Origin: Ricinus communis
Taxonomy: Eukaryota; Streptophyta; Magnoliopsida; Malpighiales; Euphorbiaceae
NCBI RefSeq assembly: GCF_019578655.1
Contig: NC_063257.1
Span: forward strand, 30,849,159 to 30,913,158
Length of the DNA: 64,000 nucleotides
Reading direction: 5' to 3'
In this document: positions 1-11,190 of the stretch, in pieces
Layout: each line of letters starts with the position of its first letter
How positions within the stretch are numbered: the stretch's first letter is position 1
Program-made: the position numbers and the translations under genes
Notes under the pieces: generated by a model
Told to the model about the DNA's origin: nothing
Seen by the model: only the letters and a program-made list of their open reading frames with translations
The model's database searches: none

Positions 1-81
1 ACATAGAGATCGATTGCCATGTTGTGCGGGAAAAGGTGGCACGAGGACTAGTGACGACACATCATGAGTTATCATAATATT

Positions 82-669
82 CTATGGATTTGCATCTATG
101 CCTAAATTAAATAAATCAATTTGAATGGAATTGATGTCCAATATGCACATGTAATGATTATCAAAATGCACACTACCATCAGGAAAAACGTCACACAAGT
201 AAGCAAAGTTTTTCATATCATTGATCTTAGAAAGGAAAGAAACATTGTCCTCATAAATGTTAGATGTTATTATATCATCGTCATAAAATACATCAATGAT
301 ATTATTTTCTATTAGAGCAGCTAGCTCCTCTTGGCTGATCCTCTTCGGTTGAGTGGTAGGATATTCCAGCTTTAGTTCTTCTATCTTAGTGGTGACCTTC
401 TCACAAACTTCCTTGATACTTAGCTCGATCATCCTATCAATGATCAAGTCCTTAAAAATCTCAAACCCCGATATCTCGGTCCTAGCTACACAAGCAAGTT
501 CAAGCTTCTTAGAGCAAGGCTTGAACTCCTGGACGAACATGTCTTTTAGAGTCTTGCCTTTTGGCTTGCCCTTGTCTTCCTCCTTAGAATACCCCAAACC
601 TCTCCGAGTCTTCTGACATAAGAAGTCTGGTGGCTCCATAACACGCTGTTGATTCTTCCCCTGCCCCAT
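82..669 (-). pseudogene. Tat-like retrotransposon polyprotein fragment downstream of protease
   Basis: An open stretch of about 195 codons in the same orientation as the gag and protease pieces to its right. It is rich in charged residues, with an EEDKGKPKGKTLKDMF segment near its start and IDRMIELSIKEVCEK in the middle. It has no catalytic motif I can identify, and its placement just after the protease suggests the spacer before reverse transcriptase in Tat-type elements. It is open throughout but its context is broken on both sides, so it is a relic and not a host gene. Confidence 0.5.
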
Positions 670-958
670 TCAAAGCATAAAGTTTCATTTTCTTGAACAT
701 GTTGGCTACTTTAGGATCTATGTAGTCCTCACAGAGAACTGCCACTTAGAATATAGTAGGGGCATCCACCTCTTTGACAGCTTCCTAAATTGTCGAGACG
801 GCCTTACTACCTTCGGCGTGAATAGTTACAATTTCGCCTTTATGAGGGAACTTCATCCTCTGATGGACTGTAGAAGGGACTCCTCCTATGGCATGGAACC
901 ACGTCCTTCCCAATAGTAGTGCAAATGTTACTAGGATGTCCAGTACAGTAAATTTCAC

Positions 959-1477
959 CTAGGATTCAATTGGACTCGTCTTTACCAATGTTGAAAACGT
1001 CCCTTCTATGTCCCTTTTTGTCTCGTTGTATGCCCTTATGACCATGTCTGATTGTTTTAGGTCCTTCGCAGTCATCCCTAGTTTAGGGAGTATGCGAGAT
1101 GGACATACATCGATAATTGACCCGTCATTAATCATTACGCATGGGGTTCTTTTCGCTTTCACCTTTGCTGCTATGTAAAAGGCTTTGTTGTGGCCCATCC
1201 CCTCAAATGGTAGGTCCTCGCCTGAGAAAGTAATCATCTTGGTAGTCTTGTCAATTACTATTTTAATCATCTCCTCAAGGGTAACCGTTGTGCTGACAGT
1301 TATAATAGATAAGGCTTGGATCAAAGCCTTTCTATAGTATGATGAATGCATCAGCAGCTCCCAGAAATCAGCTTTCTTTTTTTCCCTTCCTCCATTGTTC
1401 CAGCAATACGACATCCCCATCTTTAGGTGCTTGCTTCTCTTATTTTTATTCTTGTTCCCCGATTTCCTTACCTTCAC
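959..1477 (-). pseudogene. Retropepsin-like domain of Tat-type element
   Basis: A 172-codon open stretch. Residues about 75-170 carry a retropepsin-like domain: FSGEDLPFEGMGHNKAF, then a catalytic-loop region MINDGSIIDVCPS, then GMTAKDLKQSDMVIRAYNETKR. In related Tat elements the loop reads as D-N/G-G-S; here N-D-G-S keeps one Asp. The amino-terminal third is Lys/Asn-rich linker. It would act in processing of the gag-pol precursor; with gag upstream broken by stops, the copy cannot be functional. Confidence 0.6.
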
Positions 1478-2205
1478 TCACTGGCTCAGTCTTAGAGTCA
1501 TTGTCTGCCCAAATGTCTTTAGCCTCAGCGTCTTGAACCTCATTCTCATCCCTAGAACTATACTAGATATCGATAATCATTATCGACTTCTTTTCGCCCT
1601 CTTTCCAAACTTCTAGGAGATAAGGCTCACAAGTGGCTTGATCTTTGTCTGACCCTCAACCACTTGGCACAATATCTTCAATCTGAACATCAGCTGAGGA
1701 TGGCCTTGAATACTAGACCTTGAAATCATATTTACTTGAAGGATGCCCAAGTAGGTCTTCACACTCATATTGAGGAAGTTGCTAAATGTTTCACTCTCCA
1801 AAGTCAATTAAGTCTTGAATCTCGTGCTTGTGAGGGTTGCACTGGTCCGTCATGTGCCCGAAAGTCTGATGATACTCACAATACTGACCATTTTGAGGCT
1901 TAGGACTATCTTTTAGCGATTAGGACTTAAGCTTCCCGCTCTATTTCAAGTGTCGAAACACCACGAATAGTGGTGCCCCTAGGTTGGTGAAGGTTCTTTG
2001 TGGGCTTTTTGGCTTGGCTGTTGGTTCAGCTCAGAGTATGTCTATGAAGGAGTTCATAATTTCCTTTTCGCTGAAGTCAAGTTTAATCATGGACACTTAG
2101 TTCGGGGGTGGTGTATTGTTGTAGCTTGGTAGGGGTTTCTTCTAGTATTGGGCTGGTATGGGTCAGTGAGCTTTCCAGCGTCAATTAGGTCCTAGATTTC
2201 ATGCT

Positions 2206-2990
2206 TTAACCAGATGCAGTTATCAGTATGGTGGCCAGGTACTTGATGGAATTTCCAGTAAGTGTTGGGCTTATATCCGGGTGTGTTTGGGTTTGGTGGG
2301 TTTTTAGGGTGGTAGGTTGGAAAATGCCATTCTGAACCAATCTTGCAAAGATCTTGGAGAGAGGGTGTTTGAAGTTCGAAAAGTTTCTCGGTTGCTGCAC
2401 GGTCACATCCAGGGTCTTACTTGTTCCAGCCTGGTAGTTTGCCCTTCCGCCAGTTCTCACAGTCTTTCTCTTATCATTCTTTATTTTCTCGACTTGCAGC
2501 CCATCATCAAACAGATCCATGAAGGTCTTTGGGTTCATCATCTACATCTTTTTGACCCATCCAAAGAGGACATTTCAGACCACCATACAAACTTGGTCCT
2601 TTTCAGAGGGCTTGTTCTTTATCAAGTAAGCCTTGTTCCTCCATCTGGTTAGAAATCTGAGGACTCATTTGGCTTCTGTTTAGTGGATTCGAGATCTCTG
2701 ATCGACACCTCTAAATGATGTTGTAGTCATATTGCTTGACAAAGGAGTTGCACAGATTACGCCATTCAGCTTTGGTGGATTTCTCCAGACCGTGGTAACA
2801 ATTGACTGCGGGCCCTCCTAGAGACGACACAAACAACTTAATAATTTAGGTCCTGCTCAATTGAGTAGTCCCCATGATGATCACATATTGCTTCAAATGG
2901 ACTTTAGGGTCACCAGTCACATTGAATTTCTTCATATCGAGCATCCTGAACTTGGCAAGTAGCTTGTCTTCCCCCATTAATACTGCAAGA
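2206..2990 (-). pseudogene. Tat-like gag fragment
   Basis: Minus-strand translation from about 2990 down gives a retrotransposon gag core: [20 protein letters not shown], followed after a frame break by a segment near 2760-2860 resembling the conserved gag central domain. The piece at 2206-2541 continues as a basic Gln/Pro-rich tail (NYQAGTSK region). Stops and frameshifts separate the parts. The gag amino terminus is missing: at about 2990 the sequence passes directly into reverse transcriptase of a different element. Confidence 0.6.
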
Positions 2991-3121
2991 GCATTAGTGA
3001 GTCCAAACGACATTACCAAGAACTCATAATGCCCATAACGCGTCCTGAATGCCGTCTTCAGAATGCCTTCCTCATGGATCCTCAACTGGTGATACCCCAA
3101 CCGCAAATCAGTCTTGGAGAA

Positions 3122-3469
3122 TCATGCGGCTCCTTGAAGCTGATCGAATAGATCATCGATGCGAGGAAGCGGATACTTGTTACAAATCGTTGCTTTATTC
3201 AATTGCCGGTAGTCAATACAGAGGCGCAAGGCACCATCCTTCTTTTTCACGAACATAACATGAGCACCCCATGGAGATGTACTGGGTCTGATAGAATCCT
3301 TATCCAGGAGGTCCTGCAACTGCTCCTTTAACTCAGCTAGTGCCATTCGGTAGGGTGGCAAAGAAATAGGTGTTGTACCCAGTATCACATTAATGCAGAA
3401 CTCTATCTCTCTATCAAGCGACAATCCTGGTAGCTCTTCTAGAAATACATCGGAAAACTCACAAACCAC
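3122..3469 (-). pseudogene. Reverse transcriptase fragment (Ty3/gypsy)
   Basis: A 115-codon open stretch covering the amino-terminal fingers of a Ty3/gypsy reverse transcriptase, including [19 protein letters not shown] and [19 protein letters not shown]. It is cut at its carboxyl end by an in-frame TGA next to the LQGAA residues. The reading frame resumes beyond it as [15 protein letters not shown] and stops matching RT after FGLTNA. The polymerase active site lies in the deleted part, so the fragment is inactive. Confidence 0.8.
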
Positions 3470-3960
3470 CTAAACGTCCTCAACTCTACCTTTCTCTACC
3501 GAGATATCCATGACTAATGCTAGATATCTCTGACACCCACGGGGAAGCATTCGTCTAGCTATAATGGCTGACACGAGATTCAATAGAGTAGGTACCTGCT
3601 CGCCTTTAAAATGAAACTTTGAGTCTCCCAAAATTTGAAAAGTTACTTGCTTTTCCCGGCAGTCCAACATGGCATAATGCATAGCCAATCAATTCATTCC
3701 CAAAATTACATCGAAATCCATTACGTCCAACAGAATTAAATTGGCAACCAAATCTCGACCCTCAACTGACACCGGACACGATGGAAACACAACATTAGTC
3801 TCTAAGGCGTTACTTAATAGCGTAGTGACCGACAAAGGAACTTGAAGTCTAACTGGTTGAACATCCAACCTTAAAGAAAAACTAGGCGATACAAAGGAAT
3901 GGTAGCCCTAGGGTCTAATAAAACTCTAGCCTTAGAATAGCATACAGGAATAATATCCGA
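3470..3960 (-). pseudogene. Retropepsin carboxyl-terminal part and linker to RT
   Basis: The minus-strand frame just upstream of the reverse transcriptase reads as the end of a Ty3/gypsy protease region: NWLAMHYAMLDCREKQVTF, then a linker to the RT fingers. A TAG-type stop at about 3470 separates it from RT. Protease residues further upstream are broken and the catalytic DTG/DSG was not located with confidence. Confidence 0.5.
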
Positions 3961-4239
3961 CAGCACAGTATTATAGGCTCGCACATCTTGATGGGTGAGG
4001 TGAACACTATTGCCTATCCACGACCTGACTATTGAGAGCCCGAAGCCTGACTCTAAACTCTACCACCTGACCGGCCTTCCACAGGCCTACCTCTATAGCC
4101 ACGGCCCTGCTGGCCGACAAACTGAGATCCATCCTGAGAATATCCAAGAGCAATAGAAAAAGCTGGACGGGTCGCATTAGCAGACGAGCCCTAAGGAAAA
4201 GCTGGCTAACTGAAGTAGCGAGGACATGCTCGAGCCGTA

Positions 4240-4792
4240 TGACCCATCCCGTCACACCTCAAACAGACTCCGCTGAAAACTAGGCACAGTCCTTGATGTG
4301 ACCTACCGCACATCTGACAAGTGCTAGCTCTAGAACTAGAGCTGTTGTAGCCAGAACTGGCTTGAATCCTCTACTACACTTCTGATTATTTCTACCCTTC
4401 TTATGAGTACGGTAGCCTCTATGCTCAGTCTTCTAGTCGGAACCCCTGGAGTAGCCTCCACTGCCGTAAAACGGCACAGCTGGCTGCGTACTATCCTGAC
4501 CCTTAATCTTGGTCTTCTTTTTCTTGCCATCATCAGTCCCCTGGCCAAACCCCCGCAGGATCGTCTCCATCTGCCTGGCCATATCAGTCACCTCTAGGAA
4601 GCTGATCCTCCTAGAATGAACCAAAAAGATAAACTCTGGATGAAGTCCTAAAATATACTTGTTCTTTTGCTCCTCAGTTCCTACAGCATAGGGCGCATAC
4701 CTACTCAGCTGCACAAACTGCCTAGTGTACTCTACAACTAACAAGTCTCCCTTAACAAGCCTCTTGAACCTCTCTTTATGCTCTTGCCTCAC
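4240..4792 (-). pseudogene. Gag with two zinc knuckles (Tekay-like)
   Basis: The frame at 4433-4792 gives the conserved gag centre: HKERFKRLVKGDLLVVEYTR, FVQLSRYAPYAV, and KKYILGLHPEF-like residues. Further downstream on the minus strand, near 4240-4322, a frame shows two cysteine-rich knuckles: CQMCGRSHQGLC, and CLRCDGMGHTARAC which fits C-X2-C-X4-H-X4-C. Knuckles of this kind bind the element RNA during particle assembly. Frame breaks lie between the core and the knuckles, so the gene is dead. Confidence 0.7.
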
Positions 4793-5352
4793 ACTAAAAA
4801 GGATGAAGTACTCTTCGATCTTATCTCTAAACTATCTCCATGACAAACCATCCAAAAAGGATGAAGTACTCAGACATGGGGACCTCGTTCAGATTCCTGA
4901 TACCGGACCTACTACTGCGGCTTCCCGAACTCTAGTCAGCCTACTGCTGCTGAAAAGCCAACAACTGCTCTAAAGCCCTTTGCATCCCAATCATGCTGAC
5001 TACAGATGCTTCAACTGGGACTCCACCAGCACCGTGTGCCTCCTGAGCCTCACCCTAGTCTGGTTGGGCTGCCGCTCAAGGCCTACCTCACCTCTTGGTA
5101 TCATGGGCTAACGCTAGTGGGGACAACTGGGTGGAAACCTCATCTTGGGCCTCTTAGGCAGCTACTGCTGCTACAGCCGCTCAAGTCCTCAGCACTGCAA
5201 GGGCTGAGAATAAACAGTAAGATATCAAACCATAATATACTCTCTAACGTATAGCACAGATACTAGAATCAACAAAACATGCAAGGACAAACTCGACCCT
5301 AACTCCACAGTAGTTAAGGAAGCTAACCTAGGTTGAAGGAAATCTAAACCAA

Positions 5353-5365
5353 GGCTCTGATACCA
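5353..5365 (-). promoter_or_regulatory. tRNA-Met primer binding site
   Basis: The minus strand reads TGGTATCAGAGCC here, the usual complement of the 3' end of initiator-type tRNA-Met. It lies four bases inside the LTR edge at 5370, where a primer binding site should be. This fixes the element as minus-strand and the LTR at 5370-7234 as its 5' LTR. Confidence 0.9.
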
Positions 5366-5369
5366 ACTC

Positions 5370-7234
5370 TGTCACGACCCAATCTACAGGCCCGTGACCG
5401 GCACTAGGGAATGGGTAGGCTTAAGGCCACCAAAACCTGTAGTAAGCCTAATTAATCGATAATTAAAATATACATACATATATATATATACTATTAAAAT
5501 AACCCAACATTTCATTCACAAATATACACATAATTAGATTAATCCTCCAGCTTGATACTAGCAAACATTCCATAACTTGTTACAGACTAACTTTAAACAT
5601 AGTATACCAGGTACATTATTGCGAAGAGTTTAAAATTTTAAATAGTTCAAAATGCAAAAGGTATAAATTAATTACGATAGGCCTGAAGGAGAAGAAAGTC
5701 GGGTTGTCAAGAGAAAGACGACAGAGAACCTAGCTATCACCTAAAAAATTAAAATTGAGACTGTCAGCCTAGAGAGTGAGTTAAAATTATATAATTCTAA
5801 AATAAATACAGACATCTCAAAAAAATATTTATTTAATCAGAATAGAATAGCATATTATCTTAAAATACGTGTCATGCCATGATTCAGAAAAATACAATTT
5901 AAACATTTATGGGACGAGTACCCCAGCAGAACCCTAAACTCCAATCCTATTAGCCATTCGGTTCCCTTATTCTAATAAGACTAGTGCCCATAAAGCAAAG
6001 CTCGATCAGGATCCTTACATCCAGCCTGATCACTTAATTTCCAATAAAGCCGACGCCTAGAGAGCAACGCTCGACCAGGAACCTTCCCTCCAGCAGTCAA
6101 ATTCTCATAGCCTAGAGAATTATACTCAACCAGGGCAAATCTCAAAAATAATCTTTTATTACCTATCTCTGATTAATACTGGTGTGCATGCGGTCCTATT
6201 GCAACCCGTCAGGTGGCATGTTCTACTATCGTGTCCCGAAATTATAATCATAGCATCAATAATAATTATAAATAGTATATAAATCATAAGCAAACATAAA
6301 TTATTCAATAAAATATTAAGAATTAAAGTTGAATAGCCTCGAGTGTAGCAAATATGCAAATTATGTGTAATAATAATAATAATAATAATAAAATAACAAT
6401 AAATATGATAGCAAAAATAATAATAATAATAATAATAATAATATCGATAATAACGAAAATAAAATTACTAATAATGATGCTAATAATATTCGTAATAATT
6501 ATTAATCAAATAAAACTACTAATAACAATGCTAATAATAATCATAATAATTATTAATCAATTGATATTGCATTTAATTTAGACATGATAAAATTGCAGTT
6601 GATTATATGACTTTAACTCACAATTTTATCGTGCTCTGCAGTATGCTCCTACGTCTCGAGTGGAGCTGGCTGGACGGACGGATTATCAAGCCGAAAATTC
6701 AAAATTCTACTCGTCCGGAAAACACTGGGGTTTGAAAACTGGTATCGCCAACGGTGCTAGATTTCGATCTGAAAGCGCCTACGCAAAACTTGAGTTGCAG
6801 GGAGTCCAAAAATGTAAATGCTTTTATCAAAAACTCGCCGGAAGCCACCGGATTGAGGCCGAAAATTTTCGGCTCTGGCGAGGCTATACACTGTTGCCGG
6901 CGGAGGAAAAACGGCTAGGGAGCTCGGCTTGGGGGTTTCCGACGGTGGGAAACTCGTTTCCAGTGTCGGGCAAGTGAAAGGACGGCGGTAGGAGGCTGCA
7001 GTTGTAGCGCCAGCAAGGAGGAACAATCCTCTCCCGGAACTCGATGTCAACAGCGAGAATGGGAGAAGAAGAGGGTGACGCAGACAACAGGAGGGGGAAA
7101 AAGAGAAGTTTGCGGCGGCTTAAAGGAGGTGTAAGTGGCGGAAATGGGAGGTAGAGAGGAGAGGAAGATGACGGGGAAAATATTTATTTATTTATTTATT
7201 ATTTTTATTTTTATTTTTATTTAAGGATATTACA
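5370..7234 (-). repeat. 5' LTR of the Tekay-like element (1865 bp)
   Basis: On the plus strand the repeat starts TGTCACGACCC beside the primer binding site and ends GGATATTACA, matching the TG...CA rule. The second LTR is not in the window because the element is truncated, so the outer edge at 7234 is set by the end motif alone. It contains AAT-rich microsatellites (6366-6391 and 6417-6442) and a TTTA/TTTTTA tract near 7183-7222. A CG-richer block lies at 6640-7170, nearest the outer LTR start. Confidence 0.75.
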
Positions 7235-9970
7235 CTTCCAACCTTATTACTCCCACACATGGTTCGTGGTAAGTCTTTCTTCCCTAGGATTTTTGTCTTG
7301 GGCTTTCCATCAACAAGGGATAGCTGGCCCAATGTGCATGCCATAGTCTCAAAGAATGTTTAAATCAAACAAGGTGATGTTCTTCAGTGTAAGCATAGAA
7401 GCTTGCATATTTTGGGCTTGGAGCCCAGTTCCACATTTGGGCCAAGGCCTTTCAACATTTGGGCTTGAAATACTTACAAAAAAGAACATCTCATATAGCA
7501 CGAAATAAGTTACCTAGGGGATATTGCTACAGTCATTATCATGAGCTGTGTCTTGGATAAGGATAAAAGTTTTCCATAAGCAAAAAGTGTTCTTCCTTGG
7601 CTCATATCCCCATTCAAGTGTCCATACAATGAAGGAAATACACTCATTACTTACAAGTGATGGTAGCCAATGTCGCAATTCTAAGATTCAAGTGGATCCA
7701 AAGAACCGCTAGCTGACGCCATCGGGGCTATAAGGACCAAAGTGTACAGTGTGTGAAAGTGTAGTGATGCAAAAATAATCAGCTTCTCTTATCCTCAGTG
7801 GAGTCGCCATTGTGGGCGGCGATTTCGGGCGCATACCCAAGTGGTTTTAGCAACTACGGCACTATAAGGCTTTTCCACCTAATCGAGAACACGCTAACTA
7901 GTCACTAAGACTAGCGCGGAGATAGGAGTCACCACCCGGGTAATTACCGGGACACTTTTACTAATGAGTGGCTTTTCTCAGATTCCATAAAGAAGCTTAA
8001 GCTACAAAGTTCAAAGATGGATTCGAAAGTCAACTTCCTTATTTTTGTATATTAGTCTTTAAATTTATTATTTAAAAAAATATTCCCTATAAATGTAAAC
8101 ATATTATACACAGGCATGTCAAAACATCACACAATATATTAAGTCTAGCCCATTTTATTCAAGCTCAGGCCTTATTTAAAGTTATTAATCTAATTTACTA
8201 ACCAATTAGGCATGAGGCCCACCTATTCTAGCCCAATTACATGTTATGCTTTTTGGATTACAGCCTTTAAGCCTATTGGACTACCTATTATGAGAAGGCC
8301 ATTCATTGTGATTTCATGCCCTAACTAAGTCCAAAACCTATCTAAACATGTCAAAGCCCATTAATCTAATTGAATTTTAAGGCTTAAGCCTAGTTAAAGT
8401 GGATTAACCTATTTAGACTATCAGATTCGTGTTGGATCAGTTTTTCAGCCCTAAGTCTAGGGTGCTCATTTTTATTTAATCAATCATATGATCAAGTATT
8501 GGGTTAACATGCAATAAAAAATAAAATAATAATAAAGGAAATAAAACAAGAAAAAAAATCCTAGAATTACAACCTGCCTATAACTAGATTACAGAACTAA
8601 AAAGGCCTAAAACTGAATAGAGGCCAAGAATACATCAACAACTGCGAAAAAAGCAAAAAATTTGGGGCTAGCATGTCGTGCATGTAGAGCCGATCGGCTC
8701 TGGGGTCTAGGGGGCACTTCGAATAGATTTCCTTTGATTCTTCCTCGTTTGATAGTCCAAACCCATATTCTAGAGACGATTTTCATATGCACAAATGTTT
8801 GAACAATATTAGAATGAGACTAAATAGCTAAGAAAATTAACAAAATAAAGTATAGAAGCCAAGAAAACCCTAAATTGCTAGAAACCCTAAAATCCTATAA
8901 ACTAGTAGTAAGTTATTAGAGAAAGAAACATATTTTAATTTAGTCTTAATTACCAAATTATAATAGCAGAAACTAAATATTAATCCTATAATAATGTTTT
9001 TAAGTAAATCTAAAACTCTAATCGGTAAAATATCATATCTAAGAAAAAATTTCTAGTTTTTATTATCAAATTCAAAATCCTATTAATATTGCATATTCTA
9101 AAACCCTAATTGAATCATATTGATCAAAGATAAAAATCCTAATCATGTTTCTAAGAAATAATAATATAAAAGCATATAAAAGACAAAAAAAAAAGGAATA
9201 AAAGAACCGGTTTTTATGATTGATGCAGATGTATGGTAGAAAGCCTCAGGTTGTCACCGTATATGTTGGATCTATATGTCTCGGGTGATGAGAAAGCAGT
9301 TGAATCAAAAACTAGGTAGGAATTCAAAGTTGAATCTGACTTCAGAAAATATTATGTCGATTGAAAAGGAGTTTCCAAAAAGTGTTCTTTCTTAAGTGAC
9401 TAGTTTACTAAAATCTTCTTTCTTAGTGGCTTGAGTTCTTGAATTCTAATTATGATCGATGGTGCTATTCCTTTTGTTCTCTCTTAATTTTCTCTCAAAT
9501 ATTGGTATCGATCAAAAAATTAATTCTTGCCTCCTCCCTGAAATCCTAAACTCCTCTTACAATTTATAGAGGTAGCGTTTCAAAGCAAACCCTAGAGAAA
9601 GAAATAAATCCCAGGAATTTATCGATAAACATTCAATGATTTAATTAAAATCAAAGTAATTATCGATAAAACAATAATTATCCCTAAGGGAACTTTCTAA
9701 AAACTGGATTTGGACGTAAAATTATCTAAAAAAATGACGTCGAAGAGTCAAGAGTCGATTGACACTATGTAGAGCCGATTGGCACTATATAGAGCTGATT
9801 AGATCTAGAGAAAATTTTTTGGTTTTTTGTGATTTTGACTTAATTTTTTTTTACAATTAGGTCTAAATTGATTTCAAAAAAAAAAAATCTAGTTCCAGTT
9901 GGATTAACCTTGACCCCGACCTCGGATTCACTTGTTCTTTACCTCCCGAGACCTGAGAAAACAGTAACTC
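7235..9970. other. Gene-free retroelement debris
   Basis: No convincing gene. Around 7790-7970 the plus strand reads like the 5' leader of a Tat/Ogre-type element (GGAGTCGCCATTGTGGGCGG, then AGGAGTCACCACCCGGGTAA and a broken stem-like GGGTAATTACC). The rest is AT-rich with short unrelated open stretches. A perfect 16-bp palindrome, AGAGCCGATCGGCTCT, lies at 8686-8701. A 20-bp unit beginning AGAG(T/C)CGATTG is repeated in register at 9751, 9771 and 9791. Confidence 0.4.
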
Positions 9971-9977
9971 TCATCAC

Positions 9978-10550
9978 AGAGTTTTCCATTTCTTCATCGA
10001 TATCTGTATCCGAAAAATGGGTATTGATAGTAGCAAATATCCATTATTTGTTAAAGTAAATATTTATAAAAGAAAAGGTTAGTTTGGTTATTTTGTAGAC
10101 ATAACAAAATAAATTCCTAATCAATAACGATGTATACACAGAAAGAGGAAATTTCCTAACAAAACCTTAAAATTAAGCGGCAACCAAAATCCAATCCTTC
10201 AAAAAAAAAATAAAGTAATCCTTATTATTCTTCCAAAAAACTTAATAGCAAATCCCAGTAGGATAAAGAGTTTTCTATTTTTTGCTCGATATCTCTATTT
10301 AGAAAATGGGTGATAACAGTGGCAAATATTTATTATTTATTAAAGTAAATATTTATAAAAGAAAATGTTAGTTTGGTTATTCTACAAACATAACAAAGTA
10401 AATCCCTAACTCATAACGATGTATACGCAGAAAGAGGAAATTTCCTAACAAAACCTTAAAATTGAAAAATAACCAAAATTCAATCCTTCAAAAAACTTAA
10501 AAGTAATCCTTATTATTCTTCCAAAAAACTTAATAGCAAATCCCAACTCC
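9978..10550. repeat. Tandem duplication of a ~285-bp unit
   Basis: Unit 1 runs about 9978-10255 and unit 2 about 10266-10550. They share, in the same order, an AGAGTTTTC start, a CGATATCT stretch, AAGTAAATATTTATAAAAG, AACGATGTATAC, CAGAAAGAGGAAATTTCCTA and TTATTATTCTTCCAAAAAAC. The copies differ by scattered substitutions and small indels, so the duplication is not recent. It lies just upstream of the MULE transposase remnant and could be part of that element's flank. Confidence 0.85.
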
Positions 10551-11190
10551 TAAATATTTTTTTTTAATATTGACTGTCGTTTGGGTTTTTGTAAATGTTT
10601 GTTTCTTTTTTGACAGAGAGTAATCGAAGAACAGGCATTGTTTGTCTTTACCTGGTGGTGGGCCTTCTTGTTCCTTTAAAGGTTTGTAAATTCATATTTG
10701 TTAAGTGTATTTGTCTTCTTATACTGGTGTCTGTTGTGTTTTTTAATTATATTGTGGTCCCAATGTTAACTATTGCAACTTAACTTTTAGCTTACTTTTT
10801 CTTTTTTTATTTAAATAACACTATCATTTAGTCAACTTATGGTTTCATCATTTGTGTTTACGTTGCGCTGAATTTAAGAAAATGCTTCATTGTTTAGGGA
10901 TTTGAAGGTATTTGTTTGGTTTTGCATGAGTTATGCTGTGTATTTATTTGCTGTAATATAGTATATGGATACCTTTATTTGTATACTTACAGTGATTTGT
11001 GGTCGTAAATTATGCATTGTTTCCTTTACAGGTATGTATGACATCAGAATTGAAACTGATTATTCACCACGGAGGTGATTTAGCTAGGGACTGAGTGCAT
11101 AGTTATGTGGGAGGTAAGGCTAGAATAGTGGAGAGTAACTTAGATATTGACCTTTTGTCATATCTCAATATCATGTCTTATGTATAGGAA

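Larger units (their letters stand above)
1..2990 (-). mobile_element. Tat/Ogre-like Ty3/gypsy remnant (gag to protease)
   Basis: Reading right to left on the minus strand, this stretch gives a retroviral-type gag, then an acidic linker, then an aspartic-protease domain, with many stops and frameshifts. Gag starts abruptly near 2990 (motif [15 protein letters not shown] near 2895-2945), the protease lies at 959-1477, and a further polyprotein piece is at 82-669. The left end runs out of the window, so reverse transcriptase and integrase, if present, lie beyond it. No LTR of this element is visible. The protease sequence style (VCPSRILPKLGM, then VIRAYNETKR) is what I know from Tat/Ogre elements; the clade is an inference. 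Confidence 0.7.
2991..5369 (-). mobile_element. Tekay/Del-like Ty3/gypsy internal region, truncated in RT
   Basis: Minus-strand order from the 5' LTR at 5370: gag core (4433-4792), two CCHC zinc knuckles (about 4240-4322), protease end (3470-3960), then reverse transcriptase (about 2991-3469). The RT text [20 protein letters not shown] and [10 protein letters not shown] is standard Ty3/gypsy. A TGA interrupts RT near 3119-3121, just before FSKTDL. The RT ends at FGLTNA near 2990 where the Tat-like gag begins, so the YxDD box, RNase H, integrase and 3' LTR are all missing. Assignment to Tekay/Del rests on remembered RT wording and the long LTR. Confidence 0.75.

Noticed and set aside
6354..6581. 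75-codon plus-strand ORF
   Set aside because: Ile/Asn-rich translation of AAT microsatellites in an LTR.
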